Positions 25,533 through 33,519 of a stretch of 52,584 nt of DNA are shown here, piece by piece. Source of the DNA: Opitutia bacterium (lineage in GTDB: Bacteria; Verrucomicrobiota; Verrucomicrobiia; Opitutales; JABJCN01); contig JABJCN010000189.1 in NCBI GenBank assembly GCA_018668635.1, positions 1 through 52,584 on the forward strand. Direction: 5' to 3'. Each line of letters begins with the position of its first letter. The first letter of the stretch is position 1. The position numbers were made by a program, and so were the translations under genes. The notes under the pieces were generated by a model. That model saw nothing but the letters and a program-made list of their open reading frames with translations. It did not search any database and had not been told where the DNA came from.

Positions 25533-26459
25533 TCAAACCATGCTATCAAGAAAGAAGCTAAGTTGTTCGAGTGTGGGATTCAGTGTGTCTTGGAGGTGAT
25601 GGGATGAATCTTTCTTAAAGAGTATTGACCATCCTTCAAGTTCCTCGATGTCCTCCCATTTGGGTTGAGGAAGCTTTTCTATCCCTGTGATTCCGGCTAG
25701 TCGTGCTAAATTTGATGCGAGTTGCACGGTGGCGCTAAGATCCGGTTGGTCAAGCGCTTGAGAAGGTCTGGGGTGGCAAAATGTGGATTCTACGATCTTC
25801 ACTGGAAAATGATTCGCATATAGGTAATATGCGCCAAGAACTGCATGGTCCGCACCTATTATTTTGTACTCAGCCTCTGTTTCTTGCAATTTATTTTTGT
25901 ACGGCTTACAATTGAGTGTTGCAAAATTCTCTGGAAATAAAAGGGCGAGAATAATCTTACCCACATTGTGTATCAGCCCGGCAATATAGTCCACATCCCC
26001 TCGACTACTTTCTTTTCGGTGTTCAAAAATTTCCCTGGAGAGAATTGCGGTGGCAATGCTGTGTTTCCAGAATTGCGTCCATTCTATTTCCGAATCAGCT
26101 TGCTGTAGGTGTTGGAGGTCCTCGATAACTGGAGTTGAAAGGATTAGCTCGCTTATTTTGTCGAGCCCTGCAGCTAAAGTCGCCTCTTCAATATTTGCAC
26201 ATGGTTGATCCATTGCGTAAAGCATGGAGTTTACCAGTTTGAGGAGACGAGAAGTCAGTGGAGGGTCCCTTCCGATCAGTTCTGCTATTTGCGAAAGATA
26301 GGCATGGTCCGATTCCAGCAACGAACCCAGAGCTTCATAAATGCTGTGAAGCGAAGCGAGTTTAGGGCATTCTTTGAGCTTTTTAAGATAATTCTTTGGT
26401 AGATTCCCAATGCGTTCATTCAACCTTGCGAGTGTCGCAGAGTTGTTTGGCTGTTTCAT
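25533..26459 (-). CDS. HDOD-domain signalling protein
   Basis: A 308-residue cytoplasmic protein with an HDOD domain over most of its length: an N-terminal part with ELIGRDPPLTSRLLKLVNS and a degenerate HD centre, DYIAGLIHNVGKIILALLFPE. Asn replaces the metal-ligand Asp (HN instead of HD), as is common in HDOD proteins, which lack phosphodiesterase activity and act as protein-protein signal adaptors. Many are tied to motility, chemotaxis or c-di-GMP control. It follows the 136-residue gene by 67 bases, so both may be driven by the sigma-54-type promoter at 27032-27047. Confidence 0.88.
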   Translation of the reverse strand: MKQPNNSATLARLNERIGNLPKNYLKKLKECPKLASLHSIYEALGSLLESDHAYLSQIAELIGRDPPLTSRLLKLVNSMLYAMDQPCANIEEATLAAGLDKISELILSTPVIEDLQHLQQADSEIEWTQFWKHSIATAILSREIFEHRKESSRGDVDYIAGLIHNVGKIILALLFPENFATLNCKPYKNKLQETEAEYKIIGADHAVLGAYYLYANHFPVKIVESTFCHPRPSQALDQPDLSATVQLASNLARLAGITGIEKLPQPKWEDIEELEGWSILFKKDSSHHLQDTLNPTLEQLSFFLDSMV

Positions 26460-26526
26460 CTGTCAAAAAGTTACCTTAGCGTGAGCGGTGAGGTAAATCT
26501 CTCCTCTGAATCGGCGTTACATATCC

Positions 26527-26937
26527 TTATCGATTTTGCAGCCAACTTTCAAGATGGTGAATGGTCTTAGCCAATTCTTGGGCATGGGATCCTTCTGGTG
26601 CAACCACCTCTAAATCGCCGTTCCTTACGATGAAACCATCATCTCCCCTTACAATCGTTATCGCTTCCGGTTTTTGGTGGGGCAGCTCTGTATTTTGCAT
26701 CTCCCTACTGGTGGTCAAATTGTCTTTTAATTCTTGAATATGCTGAACTACTTCCTCGGGGGTTTCCAGTCCGTTGTCATACATATATCGAGATATATCG
26801 AAAGATTTCGATATTTTTTCATTAAGAACCTTGGCAAATGCTTCTCCTTCAGTGGATTCTTTGTCCACTTTATTTAAGCAGTGGTCTATCACTTTTTGGC
26901 CAGTGGAAAGGAGTGCGGATGTCAGTAATGGATTCAT
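26527..26937 (-). CDS. Unknown protein under a predicted sigma-54 promoter
   Basis: A 136-residue soluble protein. The N-terminal half is helical (STGQKVIDHCLNKVDKES, EEVVQHIQELKDNL). A small beta segment (AITIVRGDDGFIVRNGDLEV) follows, then a C-terminal helix (SHAQELAKTIHHLESWL). No known family was recognised. A strong -24/-12 promoter lies about 95 bases upstream, giving a leader of roughly 84 bases. Its promoter type and place before the HDOD gene suggest a motility-linked role, which is inference. Confidence 0.6.
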   Translation of the reverse strand: MNPLLTSALLSTGQKVIDHCLNKVDKESTEGEAFAKVLNEKISKSFDISRYMYDNGLETPEEVVQHIQELKDNLTTSREMQNTELPHQKPEAITIVRGDDGFIVRNGDLEVVAPEGSHAQELAKTIHHLESWLQNR

Positions 26938-27031
26938 TGTCTCTTGTGATTTAAAGGATTAGCCATTTTGTGTTTGCTTCTATTCAGCTTCCCCTCAGTA
27001 GAAAATCTATTGGTTAGGTTTATCCCCACAG

Positions 27032-27047
27032 AGCAGGTTTGATGCCA
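27032..27047 (-). promoter_or_regulatory. Sigma-54 (-24/-12) promoter for the 136-residue/HDOD operon
   Basis: On the minus strand the sequence is TGGCATCAAACCTGCT, matching the RpoN consensus (TGGCAC/T...N...TTGCA/T) with GG and GC separated by the required ten bases; one base of the -12 box differs. The predicted start of transcription is near 27021, 84 bases before the ATG at 26937. A 6 bp inverted repeat (27053-27074) lies just upstream. Confidence 0.65.
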
Positions 27048-27097
27048 TGTGTTATAGTCGGGGGGGCAACTATAGTGGCTAATTGTTTGAGACCAAC

Positions 27098-28603
27098 TTA
27101 TTCTTCGACGATTGGGAGATACAGATAAAACGTAGTCCCATTACCGGGGACGCTTGCAACTCCTATTTTACCTTCATGTTGGTTTGCAAAAATCCTTACA
27201 TTGTAGAGTCCAAACCCGGACCCTTTTCCGGACTCCTTGGTTGTGAAAAATGGCTGAAATATTTTACCAAGAATATCAGTTGAGATACCACATCCTGTAT
27301 CAGAGAAAGCGAGCACAACTCCGTGACTAGGAGCCGGTCCCATTGGCTGCTTTAATTCTCCAGACATTTCAGCACCTTTTTCTACCCGGCGGAGAGTAAT
27401 CTGGATAAACCCTTCAGGTCCCATTGCATCTCTTGCATTTATAGTGAGATTTAAGATGGTTTGGCGGAAAGTAAATTCGTCAATGTGTACAGGAAGAGAT
27501 TCCTTGGGAACCAAGAGTTCAATTTTTGTAGTTCGTGCCACCAGTATTTTGCACAAATCCAACTGATCCTCAACTAATTCACGCATATCATGATAGGATT
27601 TCTCTGTTTCCTTGCCTTTATGCAGATCGAGGATTCTCCGGACCAACTTTTGGGCCTGCAAGGAACTCCCTTTGATATGTGATAAAAGTTCATGCATTGG
27701 AGCATCAACAGGAATGTTTGACAACTGCATGTCTGTCACGGAATAGATTCCAGCCATTAGGTTTCCAAAGTCGTGAGCCAGTCCATTAGTCAAATGGGTT
27801 AGGTTCTCCTTCCATACGGTGTCGGATAGTCGGTTTTCTGCAATGGCCTGTCTTGTCACATCAAGCCAGACTCCATCGTATCCAATCAACATTCCGGAAG
27901 GTGTTTGAAGGGCCGTCCGGACATCTAAGATATATCGAACTTCGCCGGAGTCTGGGTGTCGTATGCGATATGTAATACTGAATCTTTCAGAAGTTCCAGA
28001 ATTACTGCGTAAGGAGTCTACAAAGCGATCCCTATCTTGTACTGACAAGGCATTTAGAAAGAGACCTCCGTTTTTATATAGAGGTTCTGGTGATTGGAAC
28101 AGCAACTCCTCTGCGCCTTGTCCAAGATAATTAAAGGATAGGTCTGGTCGCTGGGAGAAAAATGTTCCAGGGAAGTTGGCCATATATGTTTCCAGTCGTG
28201 TCTCAGCATTGGTTGCTCGCAATGAAAGAGTGCGTAGTGCATCTGGAAGTGGCGATTTACTTGATTCTCCTTTGCCGTCTGCCCAAGATCTAGATAGCTC
28301 TGAACTTAAGGTCAGGAAATAGGTGTCCTCGTAACTGATTTGCCTTAAATTTAATCCGAAGAGGGGTTCTCCTTCTTCAGGGATTTCCCATGGTAAAAAC
28401 AGCGATGGAGGAAGTTGAATCGGACTATGGGGCAGTATGCTTTCCCACGCAGGACTAATCATAGTCAGTAACTTCTTGTAGGATTGGCCTTTGACCGATA
28501 TTGAACGGTTACCCAACCATTCCTCAATATGAGGTTCGTGACTGAGTAACTCTCCATTTTCCGCAACAACGAAAAGGCAGGGTTTAAAATCGGGGAACCT
28601 CAT
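27098..28603 (-). CDS. Soluble PAS sensor histidine kinase, NtrB/FleS type
   Basis: A 501-residue cytoplasmic kinase with no membrane segment. An N-terminal PAS-like region (~1-110) is followed by a second PAS with PAC (~150-265, ending GYDGVWLDVTRQ). The phosphoacceptor is His277 in NGLAHDFGNLM, and the ATPase domain has the N-box LNLTINARDAMG, G1 DTGCGIS (Asp435) and G2 GKGSGFGLYNV. Such kinases usually phosphorylate NtrC-type activators of sigma-54. It is divergent from flgB, 215 bases away, whose promoter looks sigma-54-type, which fits a FleS-like role. No response regulator is in the window. Confidence 0.9.
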   Translation of the reverse strand: MRFPDFKPCLFVVAENGELLSHEPHIEEWLGNRSISVKGQSYKKLLTMISPAWESILPHSPIQLPPSLFLPWEIPEEGEPLFGLNLRQISYEDTYFLTLSSELSRSWADGKGESSKSPLPDALRTLSLRATNAETRLETYMANFPGTFFSQRPDLSFNYLGQGAEELLFQSPEPLYKNGGLFLNALSVQDRDRFVDSLRSNSGTSERFSITYRIRHPDSGEVRYILDVRTALQTPSGMLIGYDGVWLDVTRQAIAENRLSDTVWKENLTHLTNGLAHDFGNLMAGIYSVTDMQLSNIPVDAPMHELLSHIKGSSLQAQKLVRRILDLHKGKETEKSYHDMRELVEDQLDLCKILVARTTKIELLVPKESLPVHIDEFTFRQTILNLTINARDAMGPEGFIQITLRRVEKGAEMSGELKQPMGPAPSHGVVLAFSDTGCGISTDILGKIFQPFFTTKESGKGSGFGLYNVRIFANQHEGKIGVASVPGNGTTFYLYLPIVEE

Positions 28604-28788
28604 GCGCTCAAAAATATGATTAATCTACAGAAAATGCTTACTGGTGAAGGAGGGCAAGCCTGCATTCTTATTGTTATCTCTCAATTGCGGAAAAAAGTAC
28701 CACATTTCTTCGGCGTCACATTTACTTTTTAAGAAAAATCGGCGTCGAAAGCATATGGACACATATATTGCAGCTGATGCGGTGAAAT

Positions 28789-28804
28789 TGGCACGAAGGA
28801 TGCA
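28789..28804 (+). promoter_or_regulatory. Sigma-54 (-24/-12) promoter of the main flagellar operon
   Basis: TGGCACGAAGGATGCA has the full -24 box (TGGCACG), the required ten bases between GG and GC, and a -12 box ATGCA (consensus TTGCA/T). Transcription would start near 28815, only about four bases before the flgB ATG at 28819, an almost leaderless mRNA. Binding sites for the needed NtrC-type activator should lie within 28604-28788; none was recognised. Confidence 0.7.
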
Positions 28805-28818
28805 TTGTGTGCGCCATC

Positions 28819-29199
28819 ATGTTAGAAAATCTCTATGCAGCTGAAAATTACACTCTTTCCAAGAAGATGTTGGATGCAACACATCTTCGACACGAGGCAC
28901 TAGCAAATAATATCGCGAATGCCGAAACTCCGGGATATAAGCGTCGTGACTTGCCTGCCACTTTTGAGAAAGAACTAAATAGTGCAGTTTCTCGTGGGGA
29001 TAAGACTCGGATGAAGAATCTCCCTATTCGTACGGAGATTGATAGAAGAACCAAGCCTATTCGCCTTGACGGCAATAATGTTGAACTCGACAAGGAACTT
29101 CTCGAGGCCAATCGCAACGCGCTTAACTACAATTTTCTAGCTGAATATATCGGTGGAAATATCAAAACATTGAACAAGGCGATTAAAGGGCATTCCTAA
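28819..29199 (+). CDS. flgB: Flagellar rod protein FlgB
   Basis: A 126-residue proximal rod protein. The rod-family motif LANNIANAETPGYKRRDL is near residues 32-49, and the C-terminal helix (YNFLAEYIGGNIKTLNKAI) packs against the N-terminal helix in rod subunits. ATG 28819 is chosen over GTG 28807 because it starts at the family's usual point (MLENLYAAENYTL) and because 28807 lies upstream of the predicted transcript start. It is the first gene of the long flagellar operon, followed by flgC after 45 bases. Confidence 0.93.
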   Translation: MLENLYAAENYTLSKKMLDATHLRHEALANNIANAETPGYKRRDLPATFEKELNSAVSRGDKTRMKNLPIRTEIDRRTKPIRLDGNNVELDKELLEANRNALNYNFLAEYIGGNIKTLNKAIKGHS

Positions 29200-29244
29200 C
29201 CCAATCTCTCCTATAGTAATTATATAGATAGCACATTTCATCCT

Positions 29245-29709
29245 ATGAGTTCACACATGAATCTAATCCCTGGAATCCGAGCCACAGGCAATGCTTTGGC
29301 TGCCGAAAAGGTCCGTTTATCCGTCGTTGCGCAGAATATAGCGAATGCCCACACCACACGTGATTCCGATGGTGGCGTATATAAAAGGAAGCTCGTTGCT
29401 TTTGAGGCTCTGATTGATGAAGCGAAGGAGCCTGTTGCTTTCAATCATTCCAAGAAGAATCTAGGCTATGATGCCCGCCATAACGGTGTGCGAGTTGATG
29501 ATGTCTTTGATGACACGACTCCAGGCCGCAAGATTTATAACCCTGATCATCCACATGCCGATGGGGAGGGGATGGTTGAAATGCCTAACGTCGAAGTTGC
29601 CCGTGAAATGGTGGATCTTATTTCCGCTTCCCGAGCCTATGAGGCAAACCTTTCTGTAGCACGTACTGCCCGGCAAATGGCAATGAAGGCCATTAACCTC
29701 GGCCGGTAA
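29245..29709 (+). CDS. flgC: Flagellar rod protein FlgC
   Basis: A 154-residue rod protein. VVAQNIANAHTTRDSDGGVYKRK is split across the FlgC-type signature (AQNIANAHTTR, then GGVYKRKLVAFEAL). The C-terminal NVEVAREMVDLISASRAYEA is the classic FlgC/FlgG terminal helix. ATG 29245 is taken; ATG 29257 (MNLIPGIRATGNAL) is equally near the usual start. It sits between flgB and fliE, the conserved order. FlgC forms the proximal rod with FlgB and FlgF on the MS ring. Confidence 0.94.
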   Translation: MSSHMNLIPGIRATGNALAAEKVRLSVVAQNIANAHTTRDSDGGVYKRKLVAFEALIDEAKEPVAFNHSKKNLGYDARHNGVRVDDVFDDTTPGRKIYNPDHPHADGEGMVEMPNVEVAREMVDLISASRAYEANLSVARTARQMAMKAINLGR

Positions 29710-29774
29710 ATTTAGATAGATATTAGATACAATCAAATTAAACCCAATCGAAGATAAAAGGATAGATAGATACA

Positions 29775-30179
29775 ATGGCCATCCTAACTGAAATAACTTC
29801 CTTGGACGCCCAGCAGAGCGATCTGCAGCGTACCATACAACAATTATCCAAGCAGCATCAGGTCGACCATGTTCGTACTGGTGAAGCTTCATCAATTGCT
29901 GTAGACCATGTCCGTCGCACATACCATGAACATCTCTCGACTCCTAAAGTTGAGCGTGCCCCTGGTTTTGGTGAAATGCTTGAAGGTCTTGTCAAGGGCG
30001 TTGATGCGAAGAATAAGCACTCAAAACAGGCGGTGCAAGACATCATTCTTGGTAAGAGCGATAATATCCATGAGGCTACTGTTGCTATGCAGGAAGCCGG
30101 GGTTGCCTTTAATCTGATGCTGGAAGTTCGTAACAAGCTTACTGATTCTTACCAGACTCTCCTTCGTATGAGTGTTTAA
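29775..30179 (+). CDS. fliE: Flagellar hook-basal body protein FliE
   Basis: A 134-residue rod-MS ring junction protein. The conserved C-terminal half is clear: FGEMLEGLVKGVDAKNKHSK, DIILGKSDNIHEATVAMQEA and FNLMLEVRNKLTDSYQTLLRMSV. The N-terminal 55 residues are less conserved, as usual. FliE links FliF to the rod and is exported early. It is followed 19 bases later by fliF. The leader before it is AT-rich with repeated TAGATA units and no SD sequence at normal distance. Confidence 0.94.
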   Translation: MAILTEITSLDAQQSDLQRTIQQLSKQHQVDHVRTGEASSIAVDHVRRTYHEHLSTPKVERAPGFGEMLEGLVKGVDAKNKHSKQAVQDIILGKSDNIHEATVAMQEAGVAFNLMLEVRNKLTDSYQTLLRMSV

Positions 30180-30198
30180 TCTTGGAGTTTGATTGGTC

Positions 30199-31800
30199 AT
30201 GAATATTTTGAATCAAATAAAGGATTTTTGGGTCGGACTCGGTACGAGCCGGAAGATCACCATTGGTGTTGCTTCTGCAGGTGCCATCGCAATTATCGTT
30301 GCCTTGCTCACTTGGGCAAATAAACCTAAAATGGAGTTGCTATATGGAGGTCTCAGCGATGACGATATGGCAAAGGTTTTAAGTGTCGTTCAGGCTTCCG
30401 GCGTCAAGCACGTTGTCGCTGCGGCGGGTAACGGTATTAGCGTTTCACGTGACAATGTTCACAAACTACGCATGACACTAGCCACTCAGGGAATCCCCAG
30501 TGACTCCTATGTCGGTCTTGAACTTTTCGGTAACAATCCAGGTAAACTGGGTGTAAGTGACTTTGAGCAGCGTATTAATAAAAGTCGCGCAATTCAAGGT
30601 GAGCTTCAACGGGCGATCAGTTCGCTAGATGGAGTCAAGCGCGCCAGAGTTCTTATAGTTGAACCTGAGACTCGTCTCATCAAGACCAATCCCAACGAAA
30701 AGCCAAAAGCTTCTGTAATGATTGATACCGGTTCGCAGACTCTTGAGGATAATGCAGTTAATGGGATACGTCATCTCGTTGCCAATGCGGTTGAGGGCGT
30801 TAATATCAAGGATGTTTCTATTGTGGATAATCATGGTAATACTCTTTCTGAAAAATTTATCAATGATGGTATCCTTGGGGAAGCAACTGGAAGTGCTCGT
30901 TTTCTTCGGCAACTTGAAAATGATTACAGTCAGAAAGTAGAGAGTATGCTTGAGCCAATCTACGGAGCGGGGAAAGTGGTAGCTCGGGTTTCCGTTGAAC
31001 TAGAGATGGACAGCGTTACCATTGTCGACCAAGATTATGACCCTCAAGAATCCGGTACAATCATCAAAAAGCAAATGCTTGATCAGGATAGTCTGCTGAC
31101 CCAGGATCGTGCATTGGGAGACAAGGGAATTGGTGCCAATCCAAATCTTCCAGGAGGGGGGAGTGCCCCGGGTACTGTCGATGATCTTCCTATTTCCAAG
31201 ACTGAAGAGGATCGGGAGAGTCAGACAACCGACTACATTGTTGATAATATTATCACTGAAACTGTCCGCAAACCTGGTGGAACAAAATACATTTCGGCAT
31301 CTGTTATTGTCGGAACGGTGAATGCCTTGGGGCAACCTCTTCAGAATAATTTGGACGAGCTTAAGGAAACTGTAGCAAATGCTCTAGGGCTTAAGAAGAC
31401 CCCAACAGGAACCGGATATTCAAATGGTAATATCAGCTTGATCGAGCGCGAATTCCCCAAGGCCGTGATGCCATCAACATTTAATGATAAATTAGACGGA
31501 TGGGTACAGGGTTACTCGACTCTCATAAATTCCATTATTGGTGTGCTAGTTGCAATTGCTGTTCTAATTACATTTTTCAAAATCATGAAAAAGTTTCGTT
31601 CTCAAGACCAACCGGAAGTTGAGATTATTGATGATACTCTGGATAATGAGGAGGCTGCAGCTCTTTTGGAATCCGTCCATTCCGGTGGTGAAGGGACAGA
31701 ACTCGCAGCTGCATTAACCCCTGACCTTTTGAACGAACTCATCCAAGAACGTGGAGACAATGTGAGTTCCGCACTTCGCTCATGGGTCAACGCGAAGTAG
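30199..31800 (+). CDS. fliF: Flagellar MS-ring protein FliF
   Basis: A 533-residue double-membrane-spanning ring protein. The first membrane helix lies at ~23-43 (TIGVASAGAIAIIVALLTW), followed by ring-building motifs (LLYGGLSDDDMAKVL, FGNNPGKLGVSDFEQRINKS) and a periplasmic beta-collar region with a long linker (~290-350). The second membrane helix is LINSIIGVLVAIAVLITFF (~435-455), and the cytoplasmic tail ends with LIQERGDNVSSALRSWV, the FliG-binding helix. Full length for the family. ATG 30199 is chosen over TTG 30193. Confidence 0.96.
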   Translation: MNILNQIKDFWVGLGTSRKITIGVASAGAIAIIVALLTWANKPKMELLYGGLSDDDMAKVLSVVQASGVKHVVAAAGNGISVSRDNVHKLRMTLATQGIPSDSYVGLELFGNNPGKLGVSDFEQRINKSRAIQGELQRAISSLDGVKRARVLIVEPETRLIKTNPNEKPKASVMIDTGSQTLEDNAVNGIRHLVANAVEGVNIKDVSIVDNHGNTLSEKFINDGILGEATGSARFLRQLENDYSQKVESMLEPIYGAGKVVARVSVELEMDSVTIVDQDYDPQESGTIIKKQMLDQDSLLTQDRALGDKGIGANPNLPGGGSAPGTVDDLPISKTEEDRESQTTDYIVDNIITETVRKPGGTKYISASVIVGTVNALGQPLQNNLDELKETVANALGLKKTPTGTGYSNGNISLIEREFPKAVMPSTFNDKLDGWVQGYSTLINSIIGVLVAIAVLITFFKIMKKFRSQDQPEVEIIDDTLDNEEAAALLESVHSGGEGTELAAALTPDLLNELIQERGDNVSSALRSWVNAK

Positions 31801-31832
31801 TAACAGCAAACCCCTGAAAAACCTGAATTACA

Positions 31833-32855
31833 ATGGCTGTATCTGGAATTGAATACGATCAACTTTCAAAGGTTCAGCGTCTTGCCATGCTCCTTATTGT
31901 AGTGGGGCCCGACGCTGCCGGACAGATTCTCAAGAACTTTGAGGATGGTGAGATTGAGATGGTCTGTAAGGAGATCAATAAATGGTCCCATGTACCGAGA
32001 GACCTTCAAGAGAAGATCCTTGAGGAATTCTCTGAAATCATTGGGGACAGTCTCAAGGAGTCTGTTGGTGGCTTTAGGTTTGCTCAAGAGGCACTTGAAA
32101 TTGCCCGTGGCGACTACAAGGCAAATACAATGCTGAATCGCATAGAACCTGGTCGCAGTGCCACCAATCTTATGGACGGTGTGGATCAGTTGAATGCAAG
32201 GCAAATTTACAGCCTTATCAATCGAGAGCAGGCGCAGACCATTGCCTTTGTTATTGCTAACCTCAGCAAAGAGAAAGCGGGTCAGGTTTTTACCATGCTT
32301 GAGACAAGTCAGCAGGATGAGGTTGTTGACCGAATTGCTCATCTTGAAGACTACACCTCGGAACAAATTTCTCGTGTAGCCACCTCCATAAAACGCCTTA
32401 CGGATGCCGGATCCTCCTCCCCCTGGCACTCTGGCGGTGGAGCGGATGCAGCTGCAGAGTTACTCAAAAAGGTCACTGGTTCCATTCAGGAGAATATTTT
32501 GGAGCGTCTCGAGGAGCGCGATCCCGAGCTTACGCAAACGATTCGGAACAAGATGTTCACATTCGATGACCTTATCGCACTCACTGTCATGGATCTTCAA
32601 AAGATTGCCCGTGATGTTCAGACCGAGGACCTTATCCTTGCTCTCAAGCCTGCATCCCAGGAATTGCGAAAAGCTTTCTTTGGCGCAGTTTCCAAGCGGG
32701 CAGCTGAAAATCTTAAGGAGGAACTTGAGTTTATGGGGCCTGTTCCAAGTAAAGCCGTGGAGGATGCCCGTGCTCGTATAATTGAGACGGTACGCATGCT
32801 TGAAGCCAATGAAGAAATTTCTTTAGCAACAGGAGATGGCGGACTTATCGAATAA
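31833..32855 (+). CDS. fliG: Flagellar motor switch protein FliG
   Basis: A 340-residue rotor protein that couples stator torque to the C-ring. The FliF-binding N-domain opens LSKVQRLAMLLIVVGPDAAGQIL. The middle-domain EHPQT motif is altered to EQAQT (INREQAQTIAFVIANL). The C-terminal torque helix NKMFTFDDLIALTVMDLQKI, then ALKPASQELRKAF, keeps the alternating charges. The protein extends a little past the usual end with an acidic tail. Its 3' end overlaps fliH by 20 bases. Confidence 0.96.
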   Translation: MAVSGIEYDQLSKVQRLAMLLIVVGPDAAGQILKNFEDGEIEMVCKEINKWSHVPRDLQEKILEEFSEIIGDSLKESVGGFRFAQEALEIARGDYKANTMLNRIEPGRSATNLMDGVDQLNARQIYSLINREQAQTIAFVIANLSKEKAGQVFTMLETSQQDEVVDRIAHLEDYTSEQISRVATSIKRLTDAGSSSPWHSGGGADAAAELLKKVTGSIQENILERLEERDPELTQTIRNKMFTFDDLIALTVMDLQKIARDVQTEDLILALKPASQELRKAFFGAVSKRAAENLKEELEFMGPVPSKAVEDARARIIETVRMLEANEEISLATGDGGLIE

Positions 32856-33519
32856 ATCCGTACGGTTTCCCCGCCCGCTCAAACGCGTCTCTGTGACTTG
32901 GTGTGGAGGGACGCCCGTGTCCGCTATGAAGGCGGAAGAAACTGAACGTGCAGCTTTAGAAAAAGGGCGCTTTGACGCACTCACCGGGTTGACGGAACAA
33001 GTCTCCGCAATGCGGGAAGATTTGTCACAAAAGCAGGATCAATTTCTCGATTCTCTTGTGGATCAAAGCCAAGGTATGATAGATAAGATTTCCGAACGTA
33101 TCCCGAAATTGGTTGTCATGGCAGCAGCTAAAGTAATTGAGGGGTTGGAATTGGAACCATCGCAAGTTGAGTCCATTGTTAACACGATCCTGACCCAGGC
33201 GCCAGATGAAGAGAAATTGGAACTGCGCTTAAATCCGGAAGACTTTCAACTTTTAAGTGGTATTCATCAGGCTACCGTTACTCAAGCGCAGCCAAATCCT
33301 GCGTCATCCGATGAGGATTTTTCACAGGCGCTCTCCGGGTTATTTGGTGGTGGCGACAATAACGATGGCTTAGCTGATAAGTACCCGTCTGTCACTTTTA
33401 TCGAGGACGACACACTTGGACGAGGGGATTGCCTCCTTGAAAGCCGTTTTGGCTTGGTTGATGGTCGTGTGGCAACACGATTATCGGCAATTGAGGAAAG
33501 TATGGGTAGCAAGACATGA
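32836..33519 (+). CDS. fliH: Flagellar export ATPase regulator FliH
   Basis: A 227-residue protein, identified by position between fliG and fliI and by FliH/HrpE architecture: an N-terminal helix-rich region with Glu/Gln-rich heptads (LTEQVSAMREDLSQKQDQ), then VMAAAKVIEGLELEPSQVES and LELRLNPEDFQLL of the C-terminal FliI-binding domain. The end contains VTFIEDDTLGRGDCLLESRFG, the usual FliH C-terminal motif. FliH dimers hold FliI and tether it to FliN. ATG 32836 is inside the fliG end, and the stop overlaps the fliI start (ATGATGG). Confidence 0.88.
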   Translation: MADLSNKSVRFPRPLKRVSVTWCGGTPVSAMKAEETERAALEKGRFDALTGLTEQVSAMREDLSQKQDQFLDSLVDQSQGMIDKISERIPKLVVMAAAKVIEGLELEPSQVESIVNTILTQAPDEEKLELRLNPEDFQLLSGIHQATVTQAQPNPASSDEDFSQALSGLFGGGDNNDGLADKYPSVTFIEDDTLGRGDCLLESRFGLVDGRVATRLSAIEESMGSKT

